This document shows positions 23,999 to 32,202 of a DNA stretch of 64,000 nucleotides, piece after piece (the first letter of the stretch is position 1; every line of letters starts with the position of its first letter). The stretch comes from Leifsonia sp. NPDC080035 (GTDB lineage Bacteria > Actinomycetota > Actinomycetes > Actinomycetales > Microbacteriaceae). The DNA is taken from NCBI RefSeq assembly GCF_040050925.1, contig NZ_CP157390.1:310001-374000 (forward strand), in the 5' to 3' direction. The notes beneath the pieces are model-generated. The model made no database searches. It was not told the DNA's origin and was given only the letters and a program-made list of their open reading frames with translations. The translations under genes and the position numbers were made by a program.

Positions 23999-24469
23999 AT
24001 GAGCGACGAGCCGGTGCGCATCCACCCCGTGCTCGGCCGTGACGCCGCGGTGGTGCTCGTCGTCGGCGGCACCCTGATCGGCGCCACCGCCGGTTTCCTG
24101 CACCTGATCGACTTCGAGCTCGAGAGCGACACCGGTGGGCAGCTGCTGAGCCCGCAGCTGTTCTTCTACGGCCCGGCCGCCGCGTTCGTCGGCCTGCTCG
24201 CCGGGACGGCGCAGTACCTCTGGTTCCTCCGGGCGCGGAGGCCCGAGCGGCTGTGGTGGCGATACGCCGGCGGCTTCGTCTCCGCGTTCCTCGTCGCCGC
24301 GGCCGGGTTCGGGGCGGTGTGGCTGACCACCCCGCCGACCACCCTCGGCGGTCTCAGCGACCCGCTCTCGGCTCTGCTCACCTCCGCCGCCCTGCAGGTC
24401 GTCACCGCCCGTTCGATCCGATCGCACCGTAATGTCGAGTCGCGCGGTCCCCGTTCGACGTCCGGGTGA
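23999..24469 (+). CDS. Hypothetical four-helix membrane protein
   Basis: A 156-residue protein with four hydrophobic segments at about 17-38, 52-74, 88-108 and 118-136 and short polar loops. It has no motif I can assign. The N-terminus (MSDEPVRIHPVLGRDAAV) looks cytoplasmic and the C-terminal 20 residues are polar and basic. It stands between the iron-boxed SIP gene and a YciI gene, whose ATG lies 29 bp after its stop. Confidence 0.6.
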   Translation: MSDEPVRIHPVLGRDAAVVLVVGGTLIGATAGFLHLIDFELESDTGGQLLSPQLFFYGPAAAFVGLLAGTAQYLWFLRARRPERLWWRYAGGFVSAFLVAAAGFGAVWLTTPPTTLGGLSDPLSALLTSAALQVVTARSIRSHRNVESRGPRSTSG

Positions 24470-24498
24470 ATCGTCTCCGATCGAAAGGAACGCACGAG

Positions 24499-24828
24499 AT
24501 GAAGTACATGATGTTCGTGGTCACCAGCACCGAGCCGGACCGCGAGGAGGACGCCTCCGACGTCGATATCTGGGTGGACGAGCTCGACTCCACCGGCAAG
24601 CGCGTCATCGGCGAGGTGCTCGAACCGCCGTCGGCCGCCAAGGTGGTGCGGGTGCGCGACGGCCGCCGCTACGTCACCGACGGCCCGTTCGCCGAGACCA
24701 AGGAGTGGATCTGCGGCTTCGACATCCTCGAGTGCGAGAGCCTCGACGAGGCCATCGAGATCGCGTCGAAGCACCCGATGGCACGCAACGGCCAGCTGGA
24801 GCTGCGCCCGTTCATGGTGTGGGAGTGA
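24499..24828 (+). CDS. YciI/DGPF-domain protein
   Basis: A 109-residue YCII-related (DGPF) protein. It begins MKYMMFVVTST and holds the name-giving TDGPFAETKEWICGFDIL followed by ELRPFMVWE at the C-terminus. Members are small ferredoxin-like-fold proteins, often next to ECF sigma factors; none is adjacent here. Start chosen at the ATG with GAAAGGAA upstream, since the longer in-frame form overlaps the previous gene. Function unknown. Confidence 0.75.
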   Translation: MKYMMFVVTSTEPDREEDASDVDIWVDELDSTGKRVIGEVLEPPSAAKVVRVRDGRRYVTDGPFAETKEWICGFDILECESLDEAIEIASKHPMARNGQLELRPFMVWE

Positions 24829-24864
24829 GCGGCTGGGAGTGAGCTGACGGCGCGGGGGGACAGG

Positions 24865-26406
24865 ATGATCGAGGATGGCCGCATGCCGGCCATCCTCTCC
24901 CCCGTCGTCGCCACCACCTCGGGCGTCGTCCGCGGCGTCGACGACGGCCGGATCGCACTCTGGCGCGGCATCCGCTACGCTCAGCCGCCGGTGGGCGCCC
25001 TGCGCTGGCGGGCCCCGGTTCCGGCGATCGCGCCGGACGGAGTGGCCGACGCGACCGCTTTCGGACACGCGGCCCCGCAGCCCGCGAACGTGGTCATGGC
25101 GCTCGGCGACGGCGTGACCGCGGACGAGGACTGCCTGTTCCTCAACGTCTGGCGAGCGTCGCGCGAATCCGCAGCACCTCGTCCGGTCATGGTCTGGTTG
25201 CACGGCGGTGCGTACACGTTCGGCGCCGCCAGCCAGTCCGTCTACGACGGCACGGCCCTCGCCGAGACCGGCGACGCGGTGATCGTGACCGTCAACTACC
25301 GGCTGGGCGCCCTCGGCTTCCTCGACCTCGGCGCCGAGCACGACGGCGACGCCGACACCAACGTCGCGCTCCGGGACGTGCTGCTCGCCCTCGCCTGGGT
25401 GCGCGACAACGTTGCCGCATTCGGCGGCCACCCGGACCTCGTGACCGTGTTCGGCGAGTCGTCCGGCGCCGGCCTCGTCACCGCACTGCTCGCCACCCCG
25501 AGCGCGGCGGGGCTCTTCCAGCGCGCCATCGTCCAGAGCTCCCCGGCCAGCTCGATGTACGGCAGGAGGCGCGCGGCGATGGTCGCCGGCCTCTTCGCCG
25601 CGGCGGCCGGCGTCGCCCCGGGCGATCTCGCCGCGCTGCGGGCCCTGCCCGTCGAGACGGTCGTCGCGGCGACCGGGACCGTCTACGACGAGGTGCCGAG
25701 GGCGCATCCGGGCACGGTCGCCTTCGCCCCGGTCGTCGACGGGGATCTGTTGCCCGAACATCCCATCACCGTGCTGAGCGAGGGCCGCGGCCATCCGGTG
25801 CCGCTGATCATCGGAACGAATCGGGACGAGGCGACGCTGTTCCGGTTCATGAAGTCGGCTCTCCTCCCGATCGACGCGGCCTCCATCGAGCGGATGTTCC
25901 AGTCGATGCGCGAGGAACGTCCCGCCGTCATCGCCCCCGACCGCGCGCAGGTGCTCACCGCGTACCGCGGCGTCCGCAGCCGTGTCGTCGGTCTGGGCAT
26001 CGCCCGCGACATCGCATTCCGGATGCCGACGGTGTGGCTCGCCGCCGGCCACGGCGCGGTCGCCCCGACCTACCTGTACCGGTTCGACCACGCCACGCCG
26101 CTGCTGCGGCTCGTCGGGATCGGGGCGGCCCACGCCGCGGAGGTCCCGTACGTGTGGGGCACGATCGACGAAGCGCCGCGCGCGATCTACCGGCTCGGCG
26201 GCCGTCGCGCGGCCGAACGCGTCTCGGCGCGGATGCTGGAGCGCTGGACCGCCTTCGCCAACGGCGGCGCTCCGGGCGGGGACTGGCCCGCCTACCGCGT
26301 GCCGGAACGCTCCACGCTCGTCATCGACGCGACCGACCGGGTCGTGCCCGACCTCGACGCCGCGCTCCGCGCCGGCTGGGGGGACTCCGTGCTCTCGTTC
26401 TCGTGA
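24865..26406 (+). CDS. Type-B carboxylesterase / para-nitrobenzyl esterase family
   Basis: A 513-residue alpha/beta-hydrolase. Marks: GVVRGVDDGRIALWRGIRYAQPP at the N-terminus, oxyanion HGG in VMVWLHGGAYTFG, EDCLFLNVWR, and the nucleophile Ser199 in FGESSGAGL. The Glu and His of the triad would fall near GTNRDEATL and IGAAHAAEVPYVWG. No signal peptide, so probably cytoplasmic. Substrate unknown; family members hydrolyse carboxylic and carbamate esters. An alternative ATG at 24883 lacks six residues. Confidence 0.85.
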   Translation: MIEDGRMPAILSPVVATTSGVVRGVDDGRIALWRGIRYAQPPVGALRWRAPVPAIAPDGVADATAFGHAAPQPANVVMALGDGVTADEDCLFLNVWRASRESAAPRPVMVWLHGGAYTFGAASQSVYDGTALAETGDAVIVTVNYRLGALGFLDLGAEHDGDADTNVALRDVLLALAWVRDNVAAFGGHPDLVTVFGESSGAGLVTALLATPSAAGLFQRAIVQSSPASSMYGRRRAAMVAGLFAAAAGVAPGDLAALRALPVETVVAATGTVYDEVPRAHPGTVAFAPVVDGDLLPEHPITVLSEGRGHPVPLIIGTNRDEATLFRFMKSALLPIDAASIERMFQSMREERPAVIAPDRAQVLTAYRGVRSRVVGLGIARDIAFRMPTVWLAAGHGAVAPTYLYRFDHATPLLRLVGIGAAHAAEVPYVWGTIDEAPRAIYRLGGRRAAERVSARMLERWTAFANGGAPGGDWPAYRVPERSTLVIDATDRVVPDLDAALRAGWGDSVLSFS

Positions 26407-26426
26407 CGCGGGCGCCGTCGTCCCCC

Positions 26427-26432
26427 TACAAT
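26427..26432 (+). promoter_or_regulatory. Putative -10 box, leaderless start of PLDc_N protein gene
   Basis: TACAAT, one of the best -10 matches in the window, with a 7-nt gap (CGAGCGC) to the ATG at 26440 and no ribosome site. Confidence 0.55.
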
Positions 26433-26439
26433 CGAGCGC

Positions 26440-26805
26440 ATGGCCGTTATCCCATTGCTGGTCTTCGTGCTGTTCGTCGTCGCGCTGATCGACATCATCC
26501 TGCGCACGGGCGACCAGATCCGGCACCTGCCGAAGCTCGCATGGGTGTTCATCGTGATCCTGCTGCCGCTGATCGGCAGCATCCTCTGGTTCGCGGTCGG
26601 CCGCGAGTACTACGGGATGCGCTCGCGTCCCTCCCGCGCCGAGTACCGCCACGCCGCCCGGCCGCAGCCTCCCGCCGCCGCGGCGCCGCGGCCGTCCTCC
26701 ACCGAGGAGCAGCTCGCCGCCCTCGAGCGCGAGATCGCCGACGACCGCATCCGCCGGCTCGAGGCGGAGCTGCGCCAGCGGAAGGGCGGGGCCGAGGGCG
26801 CGTAG
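26440..26805 (+). CDS. PLDc_N-domain membrane protein
   Basis: A 121-residue protein with two membrane helices (about 4-24 and 35-55) joined by RTGDQIRHLPKLAWV, the pattern of the phospholipase D N-terminal (PLDc_N) two-helix domain. The C-terminal half is cytoplasmic, Pro/Ala-rich and then a charged helix (EEQLAALEREIADDRIRRLEAELRQ in part) likely to be a coiled coil. Such stand-alone forms are common in actinobacteria with no known function. Confidence 0.75.
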   Translation: MAVIPLLVFVLFVVALIDIILRTGDQIRHLPKLAWVFIVILLPLIGSILWFAVGREYYGMRSRPSRAEYRHAARPQPPAAAAPRPSSTEEQLAALEREIADDRIRRLEAELRQRKGGAEGA

Positions 26806-26859
26806 CGGCGCCACCTGAGCCGGCGTCCCGCGCGTCTCCGCGTCTCCCAGCCCGCGACA

Positions 26860-26928
26860 GGTCGCCGAGCGGTCGTGACACGCCGCCTCGCGCGGACGGA
26901 GGCGGCGTGTCGCGACCGCTCGGCGACC
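26860..26928. terminator. 69-bp near-perfect hairpin between convergent genes
   Basis: Arms of 30 bp (26860-26889 and 26899-26928) with one mismatch and a 9-nt loop. Convergent between the PLDc_N gene and the GH35 gene. No T-run follows, so termination would be by stem strength alone or with Rho. Confidence 0.7.
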
Positions 26929-26940
26929 CGCCGGAGCCGG

Positions 26941-28704
26941 TCAGAAGTCGGTGTGGCCGAGGCGCGGCTCTGAGACGAACGCGGCGGTCGCCTCGGCGGC
27001 GGACTCCAGCTCCAGGATGACGAGCTCGTTGCGGCCGGCCCGCACGACGGGACCCGGCACGTGCAACGTCTCCTGCGGGCCGCGGGTCCAGTACCGGCCG
27101 AGGTTGAAGCCGTTCACCCAGGCGACGCCCTTGCCCCATCCCGTCGTGTCGAGGAACAGGGTGCCCGGCTCCTCCACCTCGAACGTGGCGCGCGCGAACA
27201 CCGGGCCGGCCAGCCGCTCCGGGGACGCGTCCCCGACCAGGTCGAGGGCCTCGCGCACCGCCGTCAGCGCGGGCAGCCGCAGCGGCAGCACGCTCCAGCG
27301 CTGCAGCGGCTCGCCGTTCAGCAGCACAGGGCCGATGAGCCCCTTCGGCTCGCCGATCCGGGGACCGTAGTCGACGCGGCCCTGGTCCTCCACCAGCACC
27401 GTGAGGGTGCCGCGGCTCGGCGAGAGCGTGATCGCGCTGTCGTGGTGGTCTCGGGCGAGCACCCCGACCCGCGTGGAGCCGACGAAGACGTACGCGCGGT
27501 CGCGCACCTCCCCGAACTCGAGCACGGCGGGCTCGGCGGTGTCGATCTCCGTGCGGTACAGCCCGAGGCCGGAGTAGTGCCCCAGCTCGTCGAACGTCGG
27601 CAGCGCATCGGTGTGCTCCCACTCCCCCAGCCGCGGCGCGACCGAGAACAGCGGAACGGACCGCTCGAACGGCACGGTGAACGCGGGCGCCGCGGCGGCG
27701 ACCATCGGCTCCGCCGCGGGGACGGGCGCGTGCTTGGCGATGACCTCGCGGAACGCCCAGAACTTCTCGGTGGGCTCGCCCGCCTCGTCAAGCGGGGCGT
27801 CGTAGTCGTAGCTGGTCACGATCGGCTGGTAGACGCCCTTGTCGTTCGCGCCGTTGGTGAAGCCGAAGTTGGTGCCGCCGTGGAACATGTAGATGTTGAC
27901 GGAGGCACCGAGCGCGAGCAGCTCGTCCAAGTCCGCCGCCGACTGCTCGACGGAGGTCGTGTGGTGGTGCGCGCCCCAGTGGTCGAACCAGCCGTCCCAG
28001 AACTCGGAGCACATGAGCGGGCCGGTTCTCTGGTGCTGGCGGAGGGTCGCCAACCGCTCGCGGGAACGCGACCCGAAGGACGCGGTCTTCAGCAGCCCGG
28101 GCAGCGACCCGTTCTCGAGCATCGCCGGCTCCGGCTGGTCGACGGTGGTGAGCGGGACGGTGATCCCGGCCCCACGGAACACCTCGACGAGGTGCCGCAG
28201 GTAGTCGGCGTCGTCGCCGTATGCGCCGTACTCGTTCTCCACCTGCACCAGGAGGACGGGGCCGCCCTCGCTCACCTGCAGCGGTCGGACGATCTCCAGC
28301 ACGCGCTCCATGTACCCGGTGACGGCCGCCAGGAACGCCGGCTCCGAGCGACGGATGCCGACGGAGGGATCGGTGAACAGCCAGGCGGGAAGGCCGCCGT
28401 TGTCCCACTCCGCGCAGATGTAGGGGCCGGGGCGCACGATGGCGTGCATCCCCTCGTCCTGGATGGTGCGCAGGAAGCGGGCGAGGTCGAGTGCGCCCTC
28501 CGCCGTCCACTCGCCGCGACGCGGCTCGTGCGCGTTCCAGGGAACGTAGGTCTCGACGGTGTTGAGGCCCATGAGCCTGGCCTTGCGGATCCGGTCGGCC
28601 CAGTCGTCCGGGTGCACGCGGAAGTAGTGGATCGCTCCCGAGAGGATGCGGTACGGCTCGCCGTCGAGGAGGAACGCGTCCCCCGCGATCTCGAAGCTGG
28701 TCAT
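26941..28704 (-). CDS. Beta-galactosidase, glycoside hydrolase family 35
   Basis: Retaining GH35 enzyme of 587 residues, predicted to cleave terminal beta-galactose after uptake. GH35 catalytic barrel at about 5-320 with NTVETYVPWNAHEP, acid/base Glu158 in VQVENEYGAYG and nucleophile Glu234 in MCSEFWDGWFDHWG; beta-rich C-terminal domains follow (GWGKGVAWVNGFNLGRYW). No signal peptide, so cytoplasmic. Last gene of the LacI-controlled ABC operon. The actual substrate (galactosides, or other sugars moved by the ABC system) is inferred. Confidence 0.88.
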   Translation of the reverse strand: MTSFEIAGDAFLLDGEPYRILSGAIHYFRVHPDDWADRIRKARLMGLNTVETYVPWNAHEPRRGEWTAEGALDLARFLRTIQDEGMHAIVRPGPYICAEWDNGGLPAWLFTDPSVGIRRSEPAFLAAVTGYMERVLEIVRPLQVSEGGPVLLVQVENEYGAYGDDADYLRHLVEVFRGAGITVPLTTVDQPEPAMLENGSLPGLLKTASFGSRSRERLATLRQHQRTGPLMCSEFWDGWFDHWGAHHHTTSVEQSAADLDELLALGASVNIYMFHGGTNFGFTNGANDKGVYQPIVTSYDYDAPLDEAGEPTEKFWAFREVIAKHAPVPAAEPMVAAAAPAFTVPFERSVPLFSVAPRLGEWEHTDALPTFDELGHYSGLGLYRTEIDTAEPAVLEFGEVRDRAYVFVGSTRVGVLARDHHDSAITLSPSRGTLTVLVEDQGRVDYGPRIGEPKGLIGPVLLNGEPLQRWSVLPLRLPALTAVREALDLVGDASPERLAGPVFARATFEVEEPGTLFLDTTGWGKGVAWVNGFNLGRYWTRGPQETLHVPGPVVRAGRNELVILELESAAEATAAFVSEPRLGHTDF

Positions 28705-28736
28705 GGGTGCTCCAAAGAGAAGAAGGTGGGCAGCGT

Positions 28737-28772
28737 GGGTGGCCGACCGCGCGCGTGCGCGGCCGGCCACCC
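28737..28772 (-). promoter_or_regulatory. Intercistronic stem-loop between binding-protein and GH35 genes
   Basis: A 16-bp stem (one mismatch) with a 4-nt loop in the 74-bp gap after the binding-protein stop. Such hairpins often protect the upstream message or reduce read-through, which would keep binding protein in excess over the enzyme. Confidence 0.5.
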
Positions 28773-28778
28773 GCTGGA

Positions 28779-30134
28779 TTACTTGCCGGTGACGGTGAAG
28801 CCCTGCTGGTTGCCGTACTCCACCAGCGCCTTCTGCCAGGCCTGGAGGCCGGCGTTCAGCGAGGTGTTGGCGGTGTAGGACTGGCCGACGGTGTCGCCGT
28901 AGATGCTGTTCGCGTAGACCTGGAACGGCAGGTACTGCCAGCCGGTCGACACGTTCTTCGCGCCGTCCACGAGCACCTCGTTGATCTTCTGGCCGCCGAA
29001 GTACTCGGGCGCCTGCGCCAGGAAGTCGGAGGAGTTCAGGTCCTTCGTGGTGGACGGGAAGCCGCCGGACTGCAGGAACACCTTGATCGACGCGGGGTCG
29101 TTGTTCAGCCACTTCAGGAAGCCGGCCGCGAGCGCCTGGTTCTTGGACTGCTTCAGCACGACCTGCGCGCCGCCACCGTTCTCGGCGTTGACAGGCTTGC
29201 CGTCGTAGGTGGGGATGGGGGCGACGCGCCAGGCGCCCGCGCCGTCCTTCACCGAGGACTCGAGCACGCCGGGCATCCACGCGCCGGTCACGAGCGTCGC
29301 GATCGAGCCGTTGCCGAGCGCCTTGAACCAGTCGTCGCTCCAGCCGGGGACGCTGGAGAGCAGTTTGCCCTCGACCAGCTTGTCCCAGGTGGCGGTCCAC
29401 TTCTTGGTGCCGTCGTCCTGCAGGTTGATCGACACCTTGGTGCCGTCGACCTGGAACGGACGGCCGCCGGCCTGCCAGATCATCGAGGTGGTGAAGCCGG
29501 AGTCGCCGGAGTCGCTGGTGATGTACGCGTTCGGGTCGGCGGCGTGCAGCTTCTGCGCCGCGGCGACGTACTCGTCCCAGGTCTTCGGCACGGCGATGCC
29601 GTACTTGTCGAAGACCTTCTTGTTGTAGAACATCGCCATGGGACCGGAGTCCTGCGGCAGGCCGACGAGCTTTCCGCCGACGTTGACGGAGCTCCACGGG
29701 CCGGGAGTGTAGTCGTCCTTCAGCTTGTCGAAGCCGTACTGGCCGAGGTCGACGAGCGCGTCGGAGAGGGCGAACTGCGGGATGGCGTAGTACTCGACCT
29801 GCGCGACGTCCGGCGCGCCGTTGCCCGCCTTGATCGCGTTCTGCAGCTTGGTGTACTCGGTGGTGTTGGTGCCGGCGTTCACCAGCTTCACCTTCACCTT
29901 CGGGTACTCCTTCTCGAACGCGGCGACCTGGGCCTCCGCGGACGGGGTCCACGACCAGTACGTGATGGTCCCGCCCTGCTTGAGGGCGGCGTCGATGTCG
30001 GAGGCGCTGCCGCCGCCGGAGCCGGAGCCGCCGGAGCCCGACGAGCAGGCGGCGAGGGAGGCGCCGAGCACGGCGCTGGCCGCGACCGCGACGGCGACGC
30101 GGCGGAGCGACCGCGAACGCAGGATGCGCTTCAT
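28779..30134 (-). CDS. Sugar ABC transporter substrate-binding lipoprotein
   Basis: Extracellular binding protein of the carbohydrate (CUT1) class, 451 residues. Lipoprotein signal with lipobox LAAC and the modified Cys30, then a Gly/Ser linker. The mature part has GGTITYWSWTPSAEAQVAAFEKEYPKV in part, typical of family-1 sugar binders. The ATG at 30134 is preceded by AAGGAAGTGAG. It lies between the permease genes and the GH35 enzyme, so the ligand is probably an oligosaccharide with beta-galactoside units. Confidence 0.88.
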   Translation of the reverse strand: MKRILRSRSLRRVAVAVAASAVLGASLAACSSGSGGSGSGGGSASDIDAALKQGGTITYWSWTPSAEAQVAAFEKEYPKVKVKLVNAGTNTTEYTKLQNAIKAGNGAPDVAQVEYYAIPQFALSDALVDLGQYGFDKLKDDYTPGPWSSVNVGGKLVGLPQDSGPMAMFYNKKVFDKYGIAVPKTWDEYVAAAQKLHAADPNAYITSDSGDSGFTTSMIWQAGGRPFQVDGTKVSINLQDDGTKKWTATWDKLVEGKLLSSVPGWSDDWFKALGNGSIATLVTGAWMPGVLESSVKDGAGAWRVAPIPTYDGKPVNAENGGGAQVVLKQSKNQALAAGFLKWLNNDPASIKVFLQSGGFPSTTKDLNSSDFLAQAPEYFGGQKINEVLVDGAKNVSTGWQYLPFQVYANSIYGDTVGQSYTANTSLNAGLQAWQKALVEYGNQQGFTVTGK

Positions 30135-30190
30135 GGTGATCTCACTTCCTTGTGGAATGGGGAGGGTTTCTCGATGCGGATGGTGCGGGG

Positions 30191-31111
30191 TTACTGCTTG
30201 ACGCTTCCGGCGGCCAGACCCGACTGCCAGTAGCGCTGGAGCACCAGGAACGCGGCCACGATCGGGACGATCGTGATGAGCGAGCCGGTGATCACGAGGT
30301 TGAAGATCGGCTGGGCGCCGACCCCTGTCGCCTGCGCGCTCCACTGGCTGAGGCCGACCGTCAGGGGGTACCAGGTCGGATCGCTCAGCATGATGAGCGG
30401 CAGGAAGTAGTTGTTCCAGGTGGCGACGATCGCGAACAGCGCGACCGTGACGATCCCGGGCGCGAGCAGCCGCAGCGAGATCGTGAAGAAGGTGCGGAAC
30501 TCGCTGGCCCCGTCCATCCGCGCCGCCTCGAGCAGCTCGGTCGGGATGGCCTCGCTGGCGTAGGTCCAGATCAGGTAGAAGCCGAACGGGCTGATCAGCG
30601 ACGGCAGGATGACCGCCCACGGGGTGTTCGTGAGGCCGGCCTGGCTGAACAGCAGGAACGTCGGCACCGCGAGCGCCGTGCCAGGAACCGCGATCGCGCC
30701 GAGGACGACGGCGAACACCGCGCGCTTGCCGGGAAAGTTGTACTTCGCCATCCCGTAGCCGGCGACCGTCGCCAGCAGCGTCGCCCCGCCCGCGCCGACC
30801 ACGACGTACAGCAGCGTGTTCCCGAGCCACTGCAGGAAGATCCCGCCGCGGTAGCTGAACAGGTCGATCACGTTCTGGACGAGGTTGAAGTCCTTGCCGA
30901 ACCACAGCCCGAACGAGCTGTAGAGGTCGGGCTGGCTCTTGGTCGCGTTCACGATCAGCCAGACCAGCGGCACGAGCGAGTAGATCACGAAGAGCGCCAT
31001 CACGATCGTGAGGACGGGCGACTTGCGGATGCGGCGCGAGGGCGCCAGCTCGGCGCGGGCGGCGGCGCGACGGCTCGCGCGGCGGGTCTGGACGTCGGTG
31101 ACGGCGGCCAT
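30191..31111 (-). CDS. Sugar ABC transporter permease (MalG-like)
   Basis: Inner-membrane CUT1 permease of 306 residues with six predicted helices after a basic 30-residue N-terminus. The EAA loop that docks the ATPase reads EAARMDGASEFRTFFTISL. The C-terminus ends QRYWQSGLAAGSVKQ, a common MalG-type ending. The ATG overlaps the TGA of the other permease by 1 bp (TGATG). No ATPase gene is in this operon. Confidence 0.9.
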   Translation of the reverse strand: MAAVTDVQTRRASRRAAARAELAPSRRIRKSPVLTIVMALFVIYSLVPLVWLIVNATKSQPDLYSSFGLWFGKDFNLVQNVIDLFSYRGGIFLQWLGNTLLYVVVGAGGATLLATVAGYGMAKYNFPGKRAVFAVVLGAIAVPGTALAVPTFLLFSQAGLTNTPWAVILPSLISPFGFYLIWTYASEAIPTELLEAARMDGASEFRTFFTISLRLLAPGIVTVALFAIVATWNNYFLPLIMLSDPTWYPLTVGLSQWSAQATGVGAQPIFNLVITGSLITIVPIVAAFLVLQRYWQSGLAAGSVKQ

Positions 31112-32043
31112 CAGCGCATCTCCTTCCGGGAGCCGCGGAGCTGGACCACATAGGCGATCACCGCGGTGACCACTCCCATCACGATCGCGACCGTTGCCGC
31201 GTAGTTGAACTGCTGACCGGCGAAGGAGAGGTTGTAGGCGTACATGTTCGGGGTGAAGTAGCTGCTGATCGCGTTCGGCGCCAGCTGCTTGAGGAGGTTC
31301 GGCTCGTTGAAGAGCTGGAAGCTGCCGATGATCGAGAAGATCGTGGCGATGACGATCGCGCCGCGGACCGCGGGGATCTTGATGCTGAAGACCGTGCGGA
31401 AGGCGCCGGCCCCGTCGATCTCCGCCGCTTCGTACAGCTCGCCGGGGATGACGCGCAGCGCCGCGTAGAAGATGAGCATGTTGTAGCCCATGAACTCCCA
31501 GGTGACGATGTTGCCGATGGAGGCGAGGATCCACTGGCCGCTGAGCGGCGCGAGGTGGGATCCGAAGAACTGGTTGACGCTCGCCGTCAGCCCGAACTGG
31601 TCGCCGTAGATGAAGCCCCAGATCAGAGCGGCGACGACGCCGGGGACGGCGTAGGGAAGGAACAGGGCGATGCGGAAGAAGCCGGCGCCGTGCAGCCGCG
31701 CGCTGTCGAGCGCGAGCGCGGCCGTGAGCGAGAGCACCAGCATGATCGGCACCTGGACGAGCAGGAACAGCGCGACCCGGCCGAGAGACTCCCAGAACTT
31801 CGCGTCCTGGAGCACGGCGACGTAGTTGCCGAGCCCGACGAACGCGTTGCCGCCGATCAGCTGCTGGCGGAAGAGGCTGAGGTAGATCGCGTAGACGACC
31901 GGCGCGACGATCATCAGAAGGAATACCACCATGAACGGCGCGACGAAGGCCCAGCCTCGCCAGTCGCGGCGCGAGCGCCGGCCGGGGCGCCGCTGTGGTT
32001 TCGTGACCGGCGCGGCTGCCGGCGTGAGGGACGTCGTCGTCAT
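31111..32043 (-). CDS. Sugar ABC transporter permease (MalF-like)
   Basis: First gene of the operon; 310 residues with about six membrane helices. EAA loop: EAAEIDGAGAFRTVFSIKIP. The N-terminus is basic and Pro-rich (QRRPGRRSRRDWRGW) before helix 1. The ATG at 32043 is chosen for its GAGGAAGGC ribosome site 1-8 nt upstream; a longer in-frame start at 32130 would reach into the first LacI operator. Pairs with the MalG-like subunit. Confidence 0.9.
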   Translation of the reverse strand: MTTTSLTPAAAPVTKPQRRPGRRSRRDWRGWAFVAPFMVVFLLMIVAPVVYAIYLSLFRQQLIGGNAFVGLGNYVAVLQDAKFWESLGRVALFLLVQVPIMLVLSLTAALALDSARLHGAGFFRIALFLPYAVPGVVAALIWGFIYGDQFGLTASVNQFFGSHLAPLSGQWILASIGNIVTWEFMGYNMLIFYAALRVIPGELYEAAEIDGAGAFRTVFSIKIPAVRGAIVIATIFSIIGSFQLFNEPNLLKQLAPNAISSYFTPNMYAYNLSFAGQQFNYAATVAIVMGVVTAVIAYVVQLRGSRKEMR

Positions 32044-32114
32044 TGCCTTCCTCGGATCTCGGGTGGTGCGGGTGGTGCGTGCGGTGCGGTGAAGCGGATG
32101 GAGCGGTTGCGTCG

Positions 32115-32130
32115 ATGTTGACGTCAACAT
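32115..32130. promoter_or_regulatory. LacI-family operator O1
   Basis: Perfect 16-bp palindrome ATGTTGACGTCAACAT, 71 bp before the first permease gene. Confidence 0.88.
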
Positions 32131-32148
32131 CTGGTGCCACAGACTAGC

Positions 32149-32164
32149 ATGTTGACGTCAACAT
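32149..32164. promoter_or_regulatory. LacI-family operator O2
   Basis: Second identical copy of ATGTTGACGTCAACAT, 34 bp centre to centre from O1 and 38 bp before the lacI start, so it can serve both divergent promoters. Confidence 0.88.
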
Positions 32165-32202
32165 GACGCAAGTCCGGCGTCCGATCGCCAGAATGGGGAG
32201 TT

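Noticed and set aside
24166..26814. Minus-strand ORF of 882 codons opposite the esterase
   Set aside because: Same kind of shadow; the esterase on the plus strand has full family motifs.
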